From Streptomyces fructofermentans (GTDB lineage Bacteria; Actinomycetota; Actinomycetes; Streptomycetales; Streptomycetaceae), in the NCBI RefSeq assembly GCF_014651055.1, contig NZ_BMWD01000009.1:18840-82839 (forward strand): a stretch of DNA of 64,000 nucleotides, written 5' to 3'. Below, piece by piece: positions 45,657-53,998 of this stretch. The translations under genes were made by a program, and so were the position numbers. A model generated the notes under the pieces. That model was not told the DNA's origin, searched no databases, and saw nothing but the letters and a program-made list of their open reading frames with translations. Position 1 is the stretch's first letter, and each line of letters starts with the position of its first letter.

Positions 45657-46184
45657 TCAGGCCCGGCGGCGTACGAGCCTCAGCAGTTCCGCGTTCTGTC
45701 CCCGCCGGGCCCAGGCGATGAGTGCCAGCGGCACGATCAGGATGAGCGGGGTCGCCGCGTTCTCCCCGTCGAAGACGACGATCTGCGTGACGAAGGCGCC
45801 CAGCATCAGCGCGCTCAGCGACATGGCTGCGAGCGACGAGAGCACCGGAATCAGCAGCGCCACCGCTCCGGCCAGTTCGAGCACCCCGATGCCGTACATG
45901 CCCGCGCTGCCCCAGCCCATCTCGTCGAAGCCCTCGGCGGCGGAGGGGTGCGCGATCAGCTTGGGCAGGGCGCTCGCCACCGCGTAGAAGAGCGCGAGCA
46001 CCACCTGCAGGGCGAGCAGGGCGGTACGGGCCCGACGCCCCCGAGCGGTCGCAGACTCCCCGACGACCGGCCCGGGAGCGGCAACCACGGCAGATGGGGC
46101 GGAAGAGGTGGAAGGGGCGGAAGGCCCGGTGGGGCCGGAAAGGGCGGACGTACCGGAGGATGCGGGAACGGTGGTCTCGGACAT
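45657..46184 (-). CDS. DoxX-family membrane protein
   Basis: A 175-residue membrane protein with four helices: LLALQVVLALFYAVASALPK, MYGIGVLELAGAVALLIPVL, SLAAMSLSALMLGAFVTQIV and PLILIVPLALIAWARRGQNA, the DoxX/DUF4267-like arrangement including the conserved K and FxxxG features. Members take part in thiol-stress or quinone-linked redox complexes. The first 45 residues are Ser/Pro/Thr-rich. ATG 46184 has AGGAG five bases upstream. Confidence 0.9.
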   Translation of the reverse strand: MSETTVPASSGTSALSGPTGPSAPSTSSAPSAVVAAPGPVVGESATARGRRARTALLALQVVLALFYAVASALPKLIAHPSAAEGFDEMGWGSAGMYGIGVLELAGAVALLIPVLSSLAAMSLSALMLGAFVTQIVVFDGENAATPLILIVPLALIAWARRGQNAELLRLVRRRA

Positions 46185-46289
46185 GACGTCTCCTGTGGGA
46201 AGCGGTTCGTTCGCTGTCACGGAGTCAGACCGCACCCGCACCCGAAACTCATCGCCGAACCCACCGCTACCCCGGACCACGGGGGGCCG

Positions 46290-46982
46290 TCAGGCCGCCG
46301 GCACAGCCCGCACCCAGGTTCCGTCCTCCGTCAGATACCGGTCGACCCTCAGGCTCGCCTCCCCCAGCGCCGTCTCGAACTGGTCCCTCGTCAGCGGTCT
46401 CGCCAGGAACGTCTGGGTCCAGACGGCGTCCGGGAACTCGTACTCCGCGCGGACCGAGTTGACGCCGTCCCCCACCGGTTCCGCCGACACCATCCGTACC
46501 GTGAAACCGCCCGGGTCCACCCGCTCGCGCGGCAGATTCGTGTGGTAGTCCTCCCCCTCGCGCTGGATCAACACACAGCCTCCGTCCACGACATGGCTCC
46601 GGCAGACGTCGAGCATTCCGCGCCGCACCCCGGCGTCCCCGGCGTGGACGAGGAACGACGCGAGGAGCACCACGTCGAACCGCTCGGCCAGATCGAGCGT
46701 CTCGATGGGCCCGCGTATCGTGCGCGCTCCACGCACGCGCTCCAGCATCTCGGCCGACTCGTCCACGGCCGTCACCTCGAAGCCCCGTGCCAGCAGGGGA
46801 TGCGTCATCCGCCCCACACCGCAGCCCAGTTCGAGGACGCGCGCCCCCGGCGGTACCGCCGCGGCGACGATGTCCGGCTCGTCGCGCACCGGCAGGCGTG
46901 CGTACAACTCCACGGCGCAGCCGTCCGGTGTGATGGCTCCGGGTCCCGTCCCCTCGTACCCCTCACGCATTTCGATCGTCAT
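46290..46982 (-). CDS. Class I SAM-dependent methyltransferase
   Basis: A 230-residue methyltransferase with an intact motif I, ARVLELGCGVGRMTHPLLARG (residues ~48-67), EVTAVDESAEMLERV carrying the acidic ribose ligand, and FDVVLLASFLVHAGDAGVRR as motif IV, plus a C-terminal beta sheet (TQTFLARPLTRDQFETAL). The substrate is unknown. ATG 46982 begins MTIEMREGYEGTG. It lies just downstream of the acyltransferase gene and could share its transcript. Confidence 0.9.
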   Translation of the reverse strand: MTIEMREGYEGTGPGAITPDGCAVELYARLPVRDEPDIVAAAVPPGARVLELGCGVGRMTHPLLARGFEVTAVDESAEMLERVRGARTIRGPIETLDLAERFDVVLLASFLVHAGDAGVRRGMLDVCRSHVVDGGCVLIQREGEDYHTNLPRERVDPGGFTVRMVSAEPVGDGVNSVRAEYEFPDAVWTQTFLARPLTRDQFETALGEASLRVDRYLTEDGTWVRAVPAA

Positions 46983-47089
46983 ACCCGCCCAACGGCCGGT
47001 ACGGACCGGCCCGTTCCCGGCCCGCCGACTCCCACTCGTTCGAGTGACAGTGCGAAGGACACGTGTGCAGCGTGCGGCCGCGGGCATGC

Positions 47090-48097
47090 CTACAGCGCGA
47101 ACCAGCCGTGCCCGCCGTACCAGTGGCCGCCCGCCCGCAGGTGGTCCCCGACGGCGCGTTCGACGCCGGTCCGCCGCGGCAGCCCCTCCACCGGCAGCTC
47201 CGGGTCGCCGAACACGAACCCGACGGGGTTCCTGTCGTCCGCCTTGGTCTCCTCGTGCGCGGGCCGGAACCGCTCCTGGAACCGGACGATGTTGGAGTCG
47301 GCCGGCAGGTGCCGCTTGAGCTGCGGATCGAGCAGCCAGGAGTGGCAGACCGCGACCTCGTGGCGCTCTTCCGGATAGTGGCGGGCGAAGAACTCCCGTG
47401 CCTGGTCCAGCGACCGGTCGCAGGCCTCGGGCGACAGCGGCCCCCGGAAGTCGGCGATGTGCAGGCTCAGGCAGAGTTCGCCGGGCCCGGTGTCGAGGCC
47501 CGCGGCGGCCGCCGCTCGCCCCGTGTGCCCGCCGAGCCGGGCGCGCTGGAACTGCAGCCGCCCCAGTTGGTACAGCTCCCCGTGGAAGTGCAGGCCGATC
47601 CACCACGGCACGCGCAGCCCCACGGTGCCGGAGCGCCGCTGGTGCACGGCCAGGTGCCGCCCGAGGTCCGCGAGGGTGCGCCGGGACACGTCGGCGGGGA
47701 TGCCCCGCTGCCGGTGGTAGGCCCGCACATGGGGAAGCGCGGCGACGAACACGAAGACGTTGAAGGTGCGGCCCAGCGCCCCGGTGCTCGCCGGGAACGG
47801 CGGCGGCTCCCAGCCCCCGCCTATCTCCCCCATGTCGCGCACGAACCGGCCGACGCACTGCCGCAGCAGTGTCATCGCCGCCGGGTCCGCCGCCAGCAGC
47901 TCACGCAGCGCCACCAGTTCGTTGACGTGCTCGTGCGGCACCGACAGGTCGAGCAGCACGTCCGGCAGGTCGTTCGCGTCCGGCAGGTCCGGCCCGTCCC
48001 GCAGGTCGGTCCCGTCCGACCGGGGTGCGCACTCGCTCTCCAGGTCCCGCAGCCACCGGGCCAGCTTCTCGTCCGCCCGCAGCGTCTCCACCAGCAC
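47090..48097 (-). CDS. Acyltransferase-domain (GNAT-like) protein, DUF5596 type
   Basis: A 335-residue cytoplasmic protein of the actinobacterial acyltransferase-like group: N-terminal helical domain (LRADEKLARWLRDLE; VNELVALRELLAADPAAMTL), central RTLADLGRHLAVHQRRSGTV and VPWWIGLHFHGELYQLGRLQ, and a C-terminal GNAT-like half with LHIADFRGPLSPEACDRSLD and VAVCHSWLLDPQLKRHLP. Substrate unknown. The start is GTG 48097 with GGAG seven bases upstream. Confidence 0.85.
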   Translation of the reverse strand: MLVETLRADEKLARWLRDLESECAPRSDGTDLRDGPDLPDANDLPDVLLDLSVPHEHVNELVALRELLAADPAAMTLLRQCVGRFVRDMGEIGGGWEPPPFPASTGALGRTFNVFVFVAALPHVRAYHRQRGIPADVSRRTLADLGRHLAVHQRRSGTVGLRVPWWIGLHFHGELYQLGRLQFQRARLGGHTGRAAAAAGLDTGPGELCLSLHIADFRGPLSPEACDRSLDQAREFFARHYPEERHEVAVCHSWLLDPQLKRHLPADSNIVRFQERFRPAHEETKADDRNPVGFVFGDPELPVEGLPRRTGVERAVGDHLRAGGHWYGGHGWFAL

Positions 48098-48176
48098 AGC
48101 CGCTCTCCCGTTCGTCCGCCTCTTGGTGAACGTGCACGACGAAGAGTACTTTTTCCGGTAGGGACAGGTGGTCCGG

Positions 48177-48440
48177 ATGCGTACGGGCAGTGAACCGGCG
48201 ACCGCGCGCAGTGCGCTGCGGGCGCGGCTGTGGTTGAGCGTGTGGGGGCTGGTCTGGGCGGTCGTGGGGACGACGGCGTTCGCCCTCACCGCACGGACGG
48301 GCTGGATGATCGCCTGCGCGGTCCTGTGCCTGGTCGTCAGCGTCGATCTTGCGGTCGTCGTGCGGCATCTGCGCCAGGGCCCGCACTACCAGCCCGGGCG
48401 CGACATCCCGCCGTACCGTCCGCCGGAGCACCGGTTCTGA
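48177..48440 (+). CDS. DUF6343 small membrane protein
   Basis: An 87-residue protein with two membrane helices (LWLSVWGLVWAVVGTTAFAL and WMIACAVLCLVVSVDLAVVV) and a conserved tail RHLRQGPHYQPGRDIPPYRP, the signature of the streptomycete DUF6343 family. Function unknown. ATG 48177 (MRTGSEPATARSALRAR) is used; GTG 48168 adds three residues. It is divergent from the acyltransferase gene. Confidence 0.88.
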   Translation: MRTGSEPATARSALRARLWLSVWGLVWAVVGTTAFALTARTGWMIACAVLCLVVSVDLAVVVRHLRQGPHYQPGRDIPPYRPPEHRF

Positions 48441-48458
48441 ACCCGGAACTCCGGAGGC

Positions 48459-48839
48459 TCAGTCGTCGAAGCGGGCCGCGGCCAGGTACTCCGGCTGCGG
48501 GTCGAGCGCGGCGGCGAGCCGGAAGTGGCGCTTGGCCTGATCTGGCCGTCCGGAGCGCTCGTAGGTGCGGGCGAGCGCGAAGTGCGCGAACGCGTTGTCC
48601 GGCTCGCGCTCCAGCACGATCGTGAACTCCAGCTCGGCCGGCCGCAATTGGGCCGCGGCGAAGAAGGCGCGGGCGCGCAGCAGCCGCGCCGCCGTGTTCT
48701 CCGGGTGTACGGCGATGACTCGGTCGAGCAGCTTCACCGCACCCCGCGGATCCCGTGCGGCCAGCAACTGCTCGGCGGCACGGAAGTCGATGACATGCGT
48801 CTCCGGAGTACGTCCGGCGAATCCGCTGGTCTCGGGCAC
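48459..48839 (-). CDS. Tetratricopeptide-repeat protein
   Basis: A 126-residue protein with three TPR units: AEQLLAARDPRGAVKLLDRV, AARLLRARAFFAAAQLRPAE and AFAHFALARTYERSGRPDQA (each ending in the typical P-x-N/D turn, as in VHPENTAAR and REPDNAFAH). It probably serves as a small adaptor scaffold; the partner is unknown. The GTG start has AAGGA seven bases upstream. It lies downstream of coaE, same strand. Confidence 0.9.
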   Translation of the reverse strand: MPETSGFAGRTPETHVIDFRAAEQLLAARDPRGAVKLLDRVIAVHPENTAARLLRARAFFAAAQLRPAELEFTIVLEREPDNAFAHFALARTYERSGRPDQAKRHFRLAAALDPQPEYLAAARFDD

Positions 48840-48942
48840 GGCAGAGTCCTTCCCTCACTGGACCCGGTCAACGCCCCGCGGGCCCCTCGTATTCCGCGGC
48901 GGACCCGCCCGTCATCCGGACGCGGGGCGTGCCCGCCGCCCA

Positions 48943-49551
48943 TCAACCGGACGCCGGGCGTGCCCGCCGCGCCAGTTCCGCCCACACGTCCCCGACGCGC
49001 CGCTCCAGCTCCTCCAGGGGTACGTCGTTGTCGACGACGACGTCCGCGATCTCCAGCCGCTTCTCGCGGGTCGCCTGGGCGGCCATGCGGGCGCGCGCGT
49101 CCTCGGCCGTCATGCCCCGCAGCCGGACGAGCCGGTCGAGCTGGGTCTCGGGCGCCGCGTCCACGACGATCACCAGGTCGTAGAGCGCCGCCAGGCCGTT
49201 CTCGGCCAGCAGCGGCACGTCGTGGACGACCACCGAGTCCTCCGCCGCGGCCTCCTCCAGTTCGCGGGACCGGGCTCCGACCAGGGGGTGCACGATCGAG
49301 TTGAGGACGGCGAGCCGCTCGGCGTCCGCGAAGACGATCGCGCCGAGCCGCGGCCGGTCCAGGCTCCCGTCGGCGGTGAGCACGCCCTCGCCGAACGCCT
49401 CGACCACCGCCGCCAGTCCGGGAGTTCCCGGTGCGACGACCTCGCGCGCGATCCTGTCGGCGTCGATCAGCACGGCCCCGTGCTCCACGAGCAGCCGTGA
49501 CACCTCGCTCTTGCCGGCGCCGATACCACCGGTCAGGCCCACCTTCAGCAT
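48943..49551 (-). CDS. coaE: Dephospho-CoA kinase
   Basis: Last step of coenzyme A synthesis, phosphorylating the 3' hydroxyl of dephospho-CoA. The 202-residue product has the P-loop GLTGGIGAGKSEVSRLL (residues 5-21), LIDADRIAREVV with the catalytic Asp, GAIVFADAERLAVLNSIVHP and VVHDVPLLAENGLAALYDLV, then RLRGMTAEDARARMAAQATR as the lid. Length and order are standard. ATG 49551. This is an essential housekeeping gene. Confidence 0.96.
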   Translation of the reverse strand: MLKVGLTGGIGAGKSEVSRLLVEHGAVLIDADRIAREVVAPGTPGLAAVVEAFGEGVLTADGSLDRPRLGAIVFADAERLAVLNSIVHPLVGARSRELEEAAAEDSVVVHDVPLLAENGLAALYDLVIVVDAAPETQLDRLVRLRGMTAEDARARMAAQATREKRLEIADVVVDNDVPLEELERRVGDVWAELARRARPASG

Positions 49552-49621
49552 GCTCCGAGCTTAGGCCGTGGCCGCGCGCTGCCGCAGGGCGGGCACCGCG
49601 GCGGTGCACCGGAAAGCAAAA

Positions 49622-49660
49622 CACGGCACCGGTGCCGTACAACGTGGCACCGGTGCCGTG
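49622..49660. terminator. Perfect 15-bp hairpin between PAC2 gene and coaE
   Basis: CACGGCACCGGTGCC (49622-49636) is followed by the loop GTACAACGT and its exact complement (49646-49660). Each arm contains the palindrome GGCACCGGTGCC. It starts nine bases after the stop of the PAC2 gene on the minus strand, so it probably terminates that transcript before coaE. Confidence 0.8.
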
Positions 49661-49669
49661 CGCGAGCCG

Positions 49670-50608
49670 CTATCCGTCGCCCTCCCGCTCGGCGAGGAAC
49701 CGCTCGAACTCGAGCCCGATCTCGTCCGCCGACGGGATCTCCACGGGCTCGGCGAGCATGTTGCCGCGGGTCTCGGCACCCGCGGCCGCGTCGTACTGGT
49801 GCTCAAGTCCCTGGACGAGCGCGACCAGTTCCTCGTCGCCCTCCTGGATCTGCCGGTCGATCTCGTTCTGCGTGCGGTGCGCCTCGGTCCGCAGCGTGTG
49901 CGCGATCCCGGGCAGCACCATGCCGGTAGCGGCGGTGATCGACTCCATGACGGTCAGGGCGGCGTCCGGGTACGGGGACCGGGCGATGTAGTGCGGCACG
50001 TGCGCGGCGACACCCAGTACGTCGTGGCCGGCCTCCATGAGGCGGTACTCGACGAGCGACTCCGCGCTGCCGGGGACCTGGGCCTCGTCGAAGGGGCTGC
50101 GGTGGCCGGGGACGAGGTCCGTGCGGTTGCCGTGCGGCGTGAGACCGACGGGCCGCGTGTGCGGGACGCCCATGGGGATGCCGTGGAAGTTCACGGACAG
50201 ACGCACGCCGAGGCGCTCCACGATCTGCTGGACGGCCGCGGCGAAACGCTCCCATTCGACGTCCGGCTCGGGACCGGAGAGCAGCAGGAAGGGCGCCCCC
50301 GTGGCGTCCTGGACGAGCCGCACGTCGATCGTCGGCTCCTCGTAGTCGGCCCAGCGGTCGCGCTTGAACGTCAGCAGTGGACGACGGGCCCGGTAGTCCA
50401 CGAGCCGGTCGTGGTCGAAGCGGGCGACGACCTGGTGGGGCAGCGAGTCGAGCAGCCGGTCGACGATCTGCTCGCCGGTCTCGCCCGCGTCGATGTATCC
50501 GTCGAAGTGGTAGAGCATGACAAGACCGGCCGACTCCTGCGCGAGCGCCATGTCGACGACAGCCAGGCCCTTCGGCTCCCAGGCGTACAAACCCTGCGGA
50601 TCAAGCAC
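49670..50608 (-). CDS. PAC2-family proteasome-assembly-chaperone-like protein
   Basis: A 312-residue actinobacterial PAC2 protein: LYHFDGYIDAGETGEQIVDR (residues ~31-50), VVARFDHDRLVDYRARRPLL, PFLLLSGPEPDVEWERFAAA, VNFHGIPMGVPHTRPVGLTP, and SAESLVEYRLMEAGHDVLGV. Archaeal and eukaryotic relatives help assemble proteasomes; in actinomycetes, which also have 20S proteasomes, the role is not established. A helical tail (QIQEGDEELVALVQGLEHQY) ends the protein. The start is GTG 50608 with GGAGGAG eight bases upstream. Confidence 0.92.
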   Translation of the reverse strand: MLDPQGLYAWEPKGLAVVDMALAQESAGLVMLYHFDGYIDAGETGEQIVDRLLDSLPHQVVARFDHDRLVDYRARRPLLTFKRDRWADYEEPTIDVRLVQDATGAPFLLLSGPEPDVEWERFAAAVQQIVERLGVRLSVNFHGIPMGVPHTRPVGLTPHGNRTDLVPGHRSPFDEAQVPGSAESLVEYRLMEAGHDVLGVAAHVPHYIARSPYPDAALTVMESITAATGMVLPGIAHTLRTEAHRTQNEIDRQIQEGDEELVALVQGLEHQYDAAAGAETRGNMLAEPVEIPSADEIGLEFERFLAEREGDG

Positions 50609-51208
50609 AGTGACCGCTCCTCCTCGTGTTCCTAGGGAACAACGCGGCCGGCAACGCCCGCATTCCCCGCCCGCGCCCCTCCGGCGCCGCCTTTCACCGC
50701 TCTCACGGTCCGGGGCGGGACCACGGCACCGCACGGCCGCGTGACGGAATCCGGCCCCCGGCCCCAGGGATCTCCACCCCTGACCTCCGTCGCTCTGTGC
50801 CGCTGTACGGGCACGCTTAGCGACGGGAGCCCGATCCCTGTCTCCCCTACGCCGGGCGACGGGCCCGCCGGGGCTCGGAGCAGGAAGCGGGTACGGCACA
50901 CCGACCGCTCCGCGCGCACCCGCGCCCGCGCCCTCACCCCCGCTCCCGCTCCCGCCCGGGGAAGCCTCCCAGCAGCCCGTTACGGCCCGTCAGTCACCGG
51001 CATGTCACCCGTGTTTCCGCAGCCCGGACGCGTCCCCCGGCGCGGCAGCCCCCCGCATCGCGATCCCGCCGCCCCGCGCCGGCGCGGCAGACCCCCGCCC
51101 GGGTCACGCCCGGCGGGACGCCACGCATCGCACGTGGCGCAGGGGCGACGCCTCACCGACCCACCTACCGACCCGACCCACGCGACGCGAGACGCCGCCA
51201 CAACGCAC
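50609..51208. other. 600-bp gene-free stretch upstream of the PAC2 gene
   Basis: Pro/Arg-rich open frames here lack gene-like codon bias or family resemblance. The PAC2 promoter should lie in the first ~200 bp on the minus strand, but I could not assign it. Short CGGCGCGGCAG repeats occur near 51040-51090. Confidence 0.6.
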
Positions 51209-51244
51209 CGCGGGCCCGCACCCCCGAAGGAGTGCGGGCCCGCG
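51209..51244 (-). terminator. rpsA terminator
   Basis: A 13-bp perfect stem, 51209-51221 (CGCGGGCCCGCAC) with 51232-51244, and a 10-nt loop, 33 bp after the rpsA stop. No T run follows, as is usual in this GC-rich genus. Confidence 0.82.
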
Positions 51245-51277
51245 ATGAGCAGTCGGCTTGCGCCTAGCGGTGAGCGA

Positions 51278-52783
51278 TCAGCTCTGGCCGCCGGCGAGCT
51301 TCTCGCGGAGGGCAGCCAGGGCCTCGTCCGACGCCAGGGCGCCGGAGTTGTCGTCCGACTCCGAGGAGTACGAACCGCCGCCGCCACCGGAGGCGGCCGG
51401 AGCCGCACCCGTGGTGCTGGCACCCTCGGCCTCGGCCTGGGCGTCCGCCTCGCGGGACTTGATGACCTGGGCCTGGTGCTGCTCGAAGCGCGTCTGCGCC
51501 TCGGCGTACTGGTTCTCCCACACCTCGCGCTGGGACTCGTAGCCCTCGAGCCAGTCGTTGGTCTCGGGGTCGAAGCCCTCGGGGTAGATGTAGTTGCCCT
51601 GGTCGTCGTACGACGCGGCCATGCCGTACAGCGTCGGGTCGAACTCCACCGAGGCCGGGTCGGCACCGAAGGACTCGTTGGCCTGCTTCAGCGAGAGGCT
51701 GATGCGGCGGCGCTCGAGGTCGATGTCGATGACCTTGACGAAGATCTCGTCGTTGACCTGGACGACCTGCTCCGGGATCTCCACGTGGCGCTCGGCCAGC
51801 TCGGAGATGTGGACCAGACCCTCGATGCCCTCGTCCACGCGGACGAACGCACCGAACGGAACCAGCTTCGTGACCTTGCCGGGCACGACCTGGCCGATCT
51901 GGTGGGTCCGGGCGAACTGCTGCCACGGGTCTTCCTGCGTCGCCTTCAGCGACAGGGAGACACGCTCGCGGTCCATGTCGACGTCGAGGACCTCGACGGT
52001 GACTTCCTGACCGACCTCGACAACCTCGGACGGGTGGTCGATGTGCTTCCAGGACAGCTCGGAGACGTGCACGAGGCCGTCGACGCCACCCAGGTCCACG
52101 AAGGCACCGAAGTTGACGATCGAAGAGACGACGCCGGAGCGGACCTGACCCTTCTGCAGGGTGGTGAGGAACGTCTGGCGGACCTCGGACTGGGTCTGCT
52201 CCAGCCAGGCACGGCGGGACAGGACCACGTTGTTGCGGTTCTTGTCCAGCTCGATGATCTTGGCCTCGAGCTCCTTGCCCACGTAGGGCTGGAGGTCGCG
52301 GACACGGCGCATCTCGACGAGGGAGGCCGGCAGGAAGCCACGGAGGCCGATGTCGAGGATGAGACCACCCTTGACCACCTCGATGACGGTGCCGGTGACG
52401 ATGCCGTCCTCTTCCTTGATCTTCTCGATGGTGCCCCAGGCGCGCTCGTACTGGGCGCGCTTCTTCGAGAGGATCAGGCGGCCTTCCTTGTCCTCCTTCT
52501 GGAGAACAAGGGCTTCGATCTCGTCGCCGACCTTGACGACCTCGTTCGGGTCGACGTCGTGCTTGATCGAGAGCTCGCGGCTCGGGATGACACCTTCGGT
52601 CTTGTAACCGATGTCGAGCAGGACCTCGTCCCGGTCGACCTTCACGATGACGCCGTCGACGATGTCGCCGTCGTTGAAGTACTTGATCGTCTCGTCGATC
52701 GCGGCGAGGAAGGCTTCCTCGTTACCGATGTCGTTGACCGCTACCTGCGGCGTGGTAGAGGTGGTCTCGGTGCTGCTCGTCAT
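51278..52783 (-). CDS. rpsA: 30S ribosomal protein S1
   Basis: mRNA-binding ribosomal protein with four S1 (OB-fold) repeats rather than the six of E. coli, as in other actinobacteria. Repeats start around FNDGDIVDGVIVKVDRDEVL (residue ~36), KEEDGIVTGTVIEVVKGGLI (~123), KGQVRSGVVSSIVNFGAFVD (~208) and GQVVPGKVTKLVPFGAFVRV (~293). An acidic, Gly/Ser/Ala-rich C-terminal tail (~125 residues with YDDQGNYIYPEGFDPETNDW) follows. 501 residues in total. ATG 52783. Expressed from a strong housekeeping promoter at 53002-53030 with a ~210-nt leader. Confidence 0.97.
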   Translation of the reverse strand: MTSSTETTSTTPQVAVNDIGNEEAFLAAIDETIKYFNDGDIVDGVIVKVDRDEVLLDIGYKTEGVIPSRELSIKHDVDPNEVVKVGDEIEALVLQKEDKEGRLILSKKRAQYERAWGTIEKIKEEDGIVTGTVIEVVKGGLILDIGLRGFLPASLVEMRRVRDLQPYVGKELEAKIIELDKNRNNVVLSRRAWLEQTQSEVRQTFLTTLQKGQVRSGVVSSIVNFGAFVDLGGVDGLVHVSELSWKHIDHPSEVVEVGQEVTVEVLDVDMDRERVSLSLKATQEDPWQQFARTHQIGQVVPGKVTKLVPFGAFVRVDEGIEGLVHISELAERHVEIPEQVVQVNDEIFVKVIDIDLERRRISLSLKQANESFGADPASVEFDPTLYGMAASYDDQGNYIYPEGFDPETNDWLEGYESQREVWENQYAEAQTRFEQHQAQVIKSREADAQAEAEGASTTGAAPAASGGGGGSYSSESDDNSGALASDEALAALREKLAGGQS

Positions 52784-53001
52784 GTGGGAAAGGGCTCCGG
52801 TACGGACAGTGAGTCGTAGGTACTGCTTACGCCGGGAGCCCGTTTCGCTCTGAAGAAGCCGGACAGCCAAGGAAGCGCCGAATCCGGGCCGTGCCCCCTG
52901 GGGGACACATGCCGGTGGCGCCTCGAAAACCGAGGGGACATACGACAGATGCGAGCGCAGCCTGCTACGTCTGAGGAGCGCAGGCCCGCAGCGCAACTTG
53001 T

Positions 53002-53030
53002 AGCATACGGGGGCAGCCGGGCAGGGTCAA
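53002..53030 (-). promoter_or_regulatory. Housekeeping (HrdB-type) promoter of rpsA
   Basis: Minus strand: TTGACC (53030-53025), 17-bp spacer, TATGCT (53007-53002). The fit to the vegetative sigma consensus is excellent. The leader to the rpsA ATG is about 210 nt and contains a GTGTCCC/GGGGCAC hairpin (around 52891-52908), leaving room for the post-transcriptional control common to ribosomal protein genes. Confidence 0.85.
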
Positions 53031-53178
53031 TGCGCGAAGGCGCACACCCGGGGCGGATCGCCGCATACCCGGCACAAGACCTGTCTCACGAGGCCACGCG
53101 GACCCCGTGTCGCCCCTTTCGTGACCGCCGCCGGAACGGGCTGGACGGAAGAAATCGCAGACTAATACGAGGGAGCCG

Positions 53179-53994
53179 ATCATCCAAGAGCCCGAACCGT
53201 CCGAGCCCGAGGCCACCCGCCGCGACGCGGGGGGCGGCGAGAGTTCCCGAGCCAATCGCGGCTGGTGGGACCGGAACGCGGACGACTACCAGATCGAGCA
53301 CGGGACCTTCCTCGGCGACGACCGCTTCGTATGGGGCCCCGAGGGACTCGACGAGATCGGGGCCGAGCTGCTCGGCCCGATGGAGGAACTGAAGGGGAAG
53401 GACGTCCTGGAGATCGGCGCGGGGGCCGCCCAGTGCTCCCGCTGGCTGGCCGCCCAGGGCGCCCGGCCCGTCGCCCTCGACCTCTCGCACCGCCAGCTCC
53501 AGCACGCCCTGCGCATCGGCGCCGACGGCGTGGGCCTCGTGGAGGCGGACGCCGGGGCGCTGCCCTTCCGCGACGGCTCCTTCGACCTGGCGTGCTCCGC
53601 GTACGGGGCGCTGCCCTTCGTCGCCGACCCGGTCGCGGTCCTCGCCGAGGTGCGCCGCGTGCTGCGCCCCGGCGGCCGCTTCGTCTTCTCCGTCACCCAC
53701 CCGATCCGCTGGGCGTTCCCCGACGAGCCCGGCCCCGAGGGCCTGAGCGTGTCCGCCTCCTACTTCGACCGCACGCCGTACGTGGAGCAGGACGAGACGG
53801 GACGCGCGGTGTACGTGGAGCACCACCGGACGGTCGGCGACCGCGTCCGGGACATCGTGGCGGCGGGTCTGCGGCTGGTCGACCTGGTCGAGCCCGAGTG
53901 GCCGGCCTGGAACAGCCAGGAGTGGGGCGGCTGGTCGCCGCTCCGCGGCAACCTGATCCCGGGCACGGCGATCTTCGTCTGCGTACGGGACTGA
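53179..53994 (+). CDS. Class I SAM-dependent methyltransferase with apparent ATC start
   Basis: A ~271-residue methyltransferase: SSRANRGWWDRNADDYQIEH (a conserved N-terminal motif, residues ~27-46), motif I VLEIGAGAAQCSRWLAAQGA (~75-94), LDLSHRQLQHALRIG, and PFRDGSFDLACSAYGALPFV, then RPGGRFVFSVTHPIRW. The substrate is unknown. No ATG, GTG, TTG or CTG lies between the upstream stop (53122) and residue ~60. A GAGGGAG ribosome site (53169-53175) precedes ATC ATC CAA (53179), where I recall relatives having ATG or GTG followed by ATC. Starting at ATG 53380 would remove the conserved N terminus. Confidence 0.82.
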   Translation: MIQEPEPSEPEATRRDAGGGESSRANRGWWDRNADDYQIEHGTFLGDDRFVWGPEGLDEIGAELLGPMEELKGKDVLEIGAGAAQCSRWLAAQGARPVALDLSHRQLQHALRIGADGVGLVEADAGALPFRDGSFDLACSAYGALPFVADPVAVLAEVRRVLRPGGRFVFSVTHPIRWAFPDEPGPEGLSVSASYFDRTPYVEQDETGRAVYVEHHRTVGDRVRDIVAAGLRLVDLVEPEWPAWNSQEWGGWSPLRGNLIPGTAIFVCVRD

Positions 53995-53998
53995 GCCG

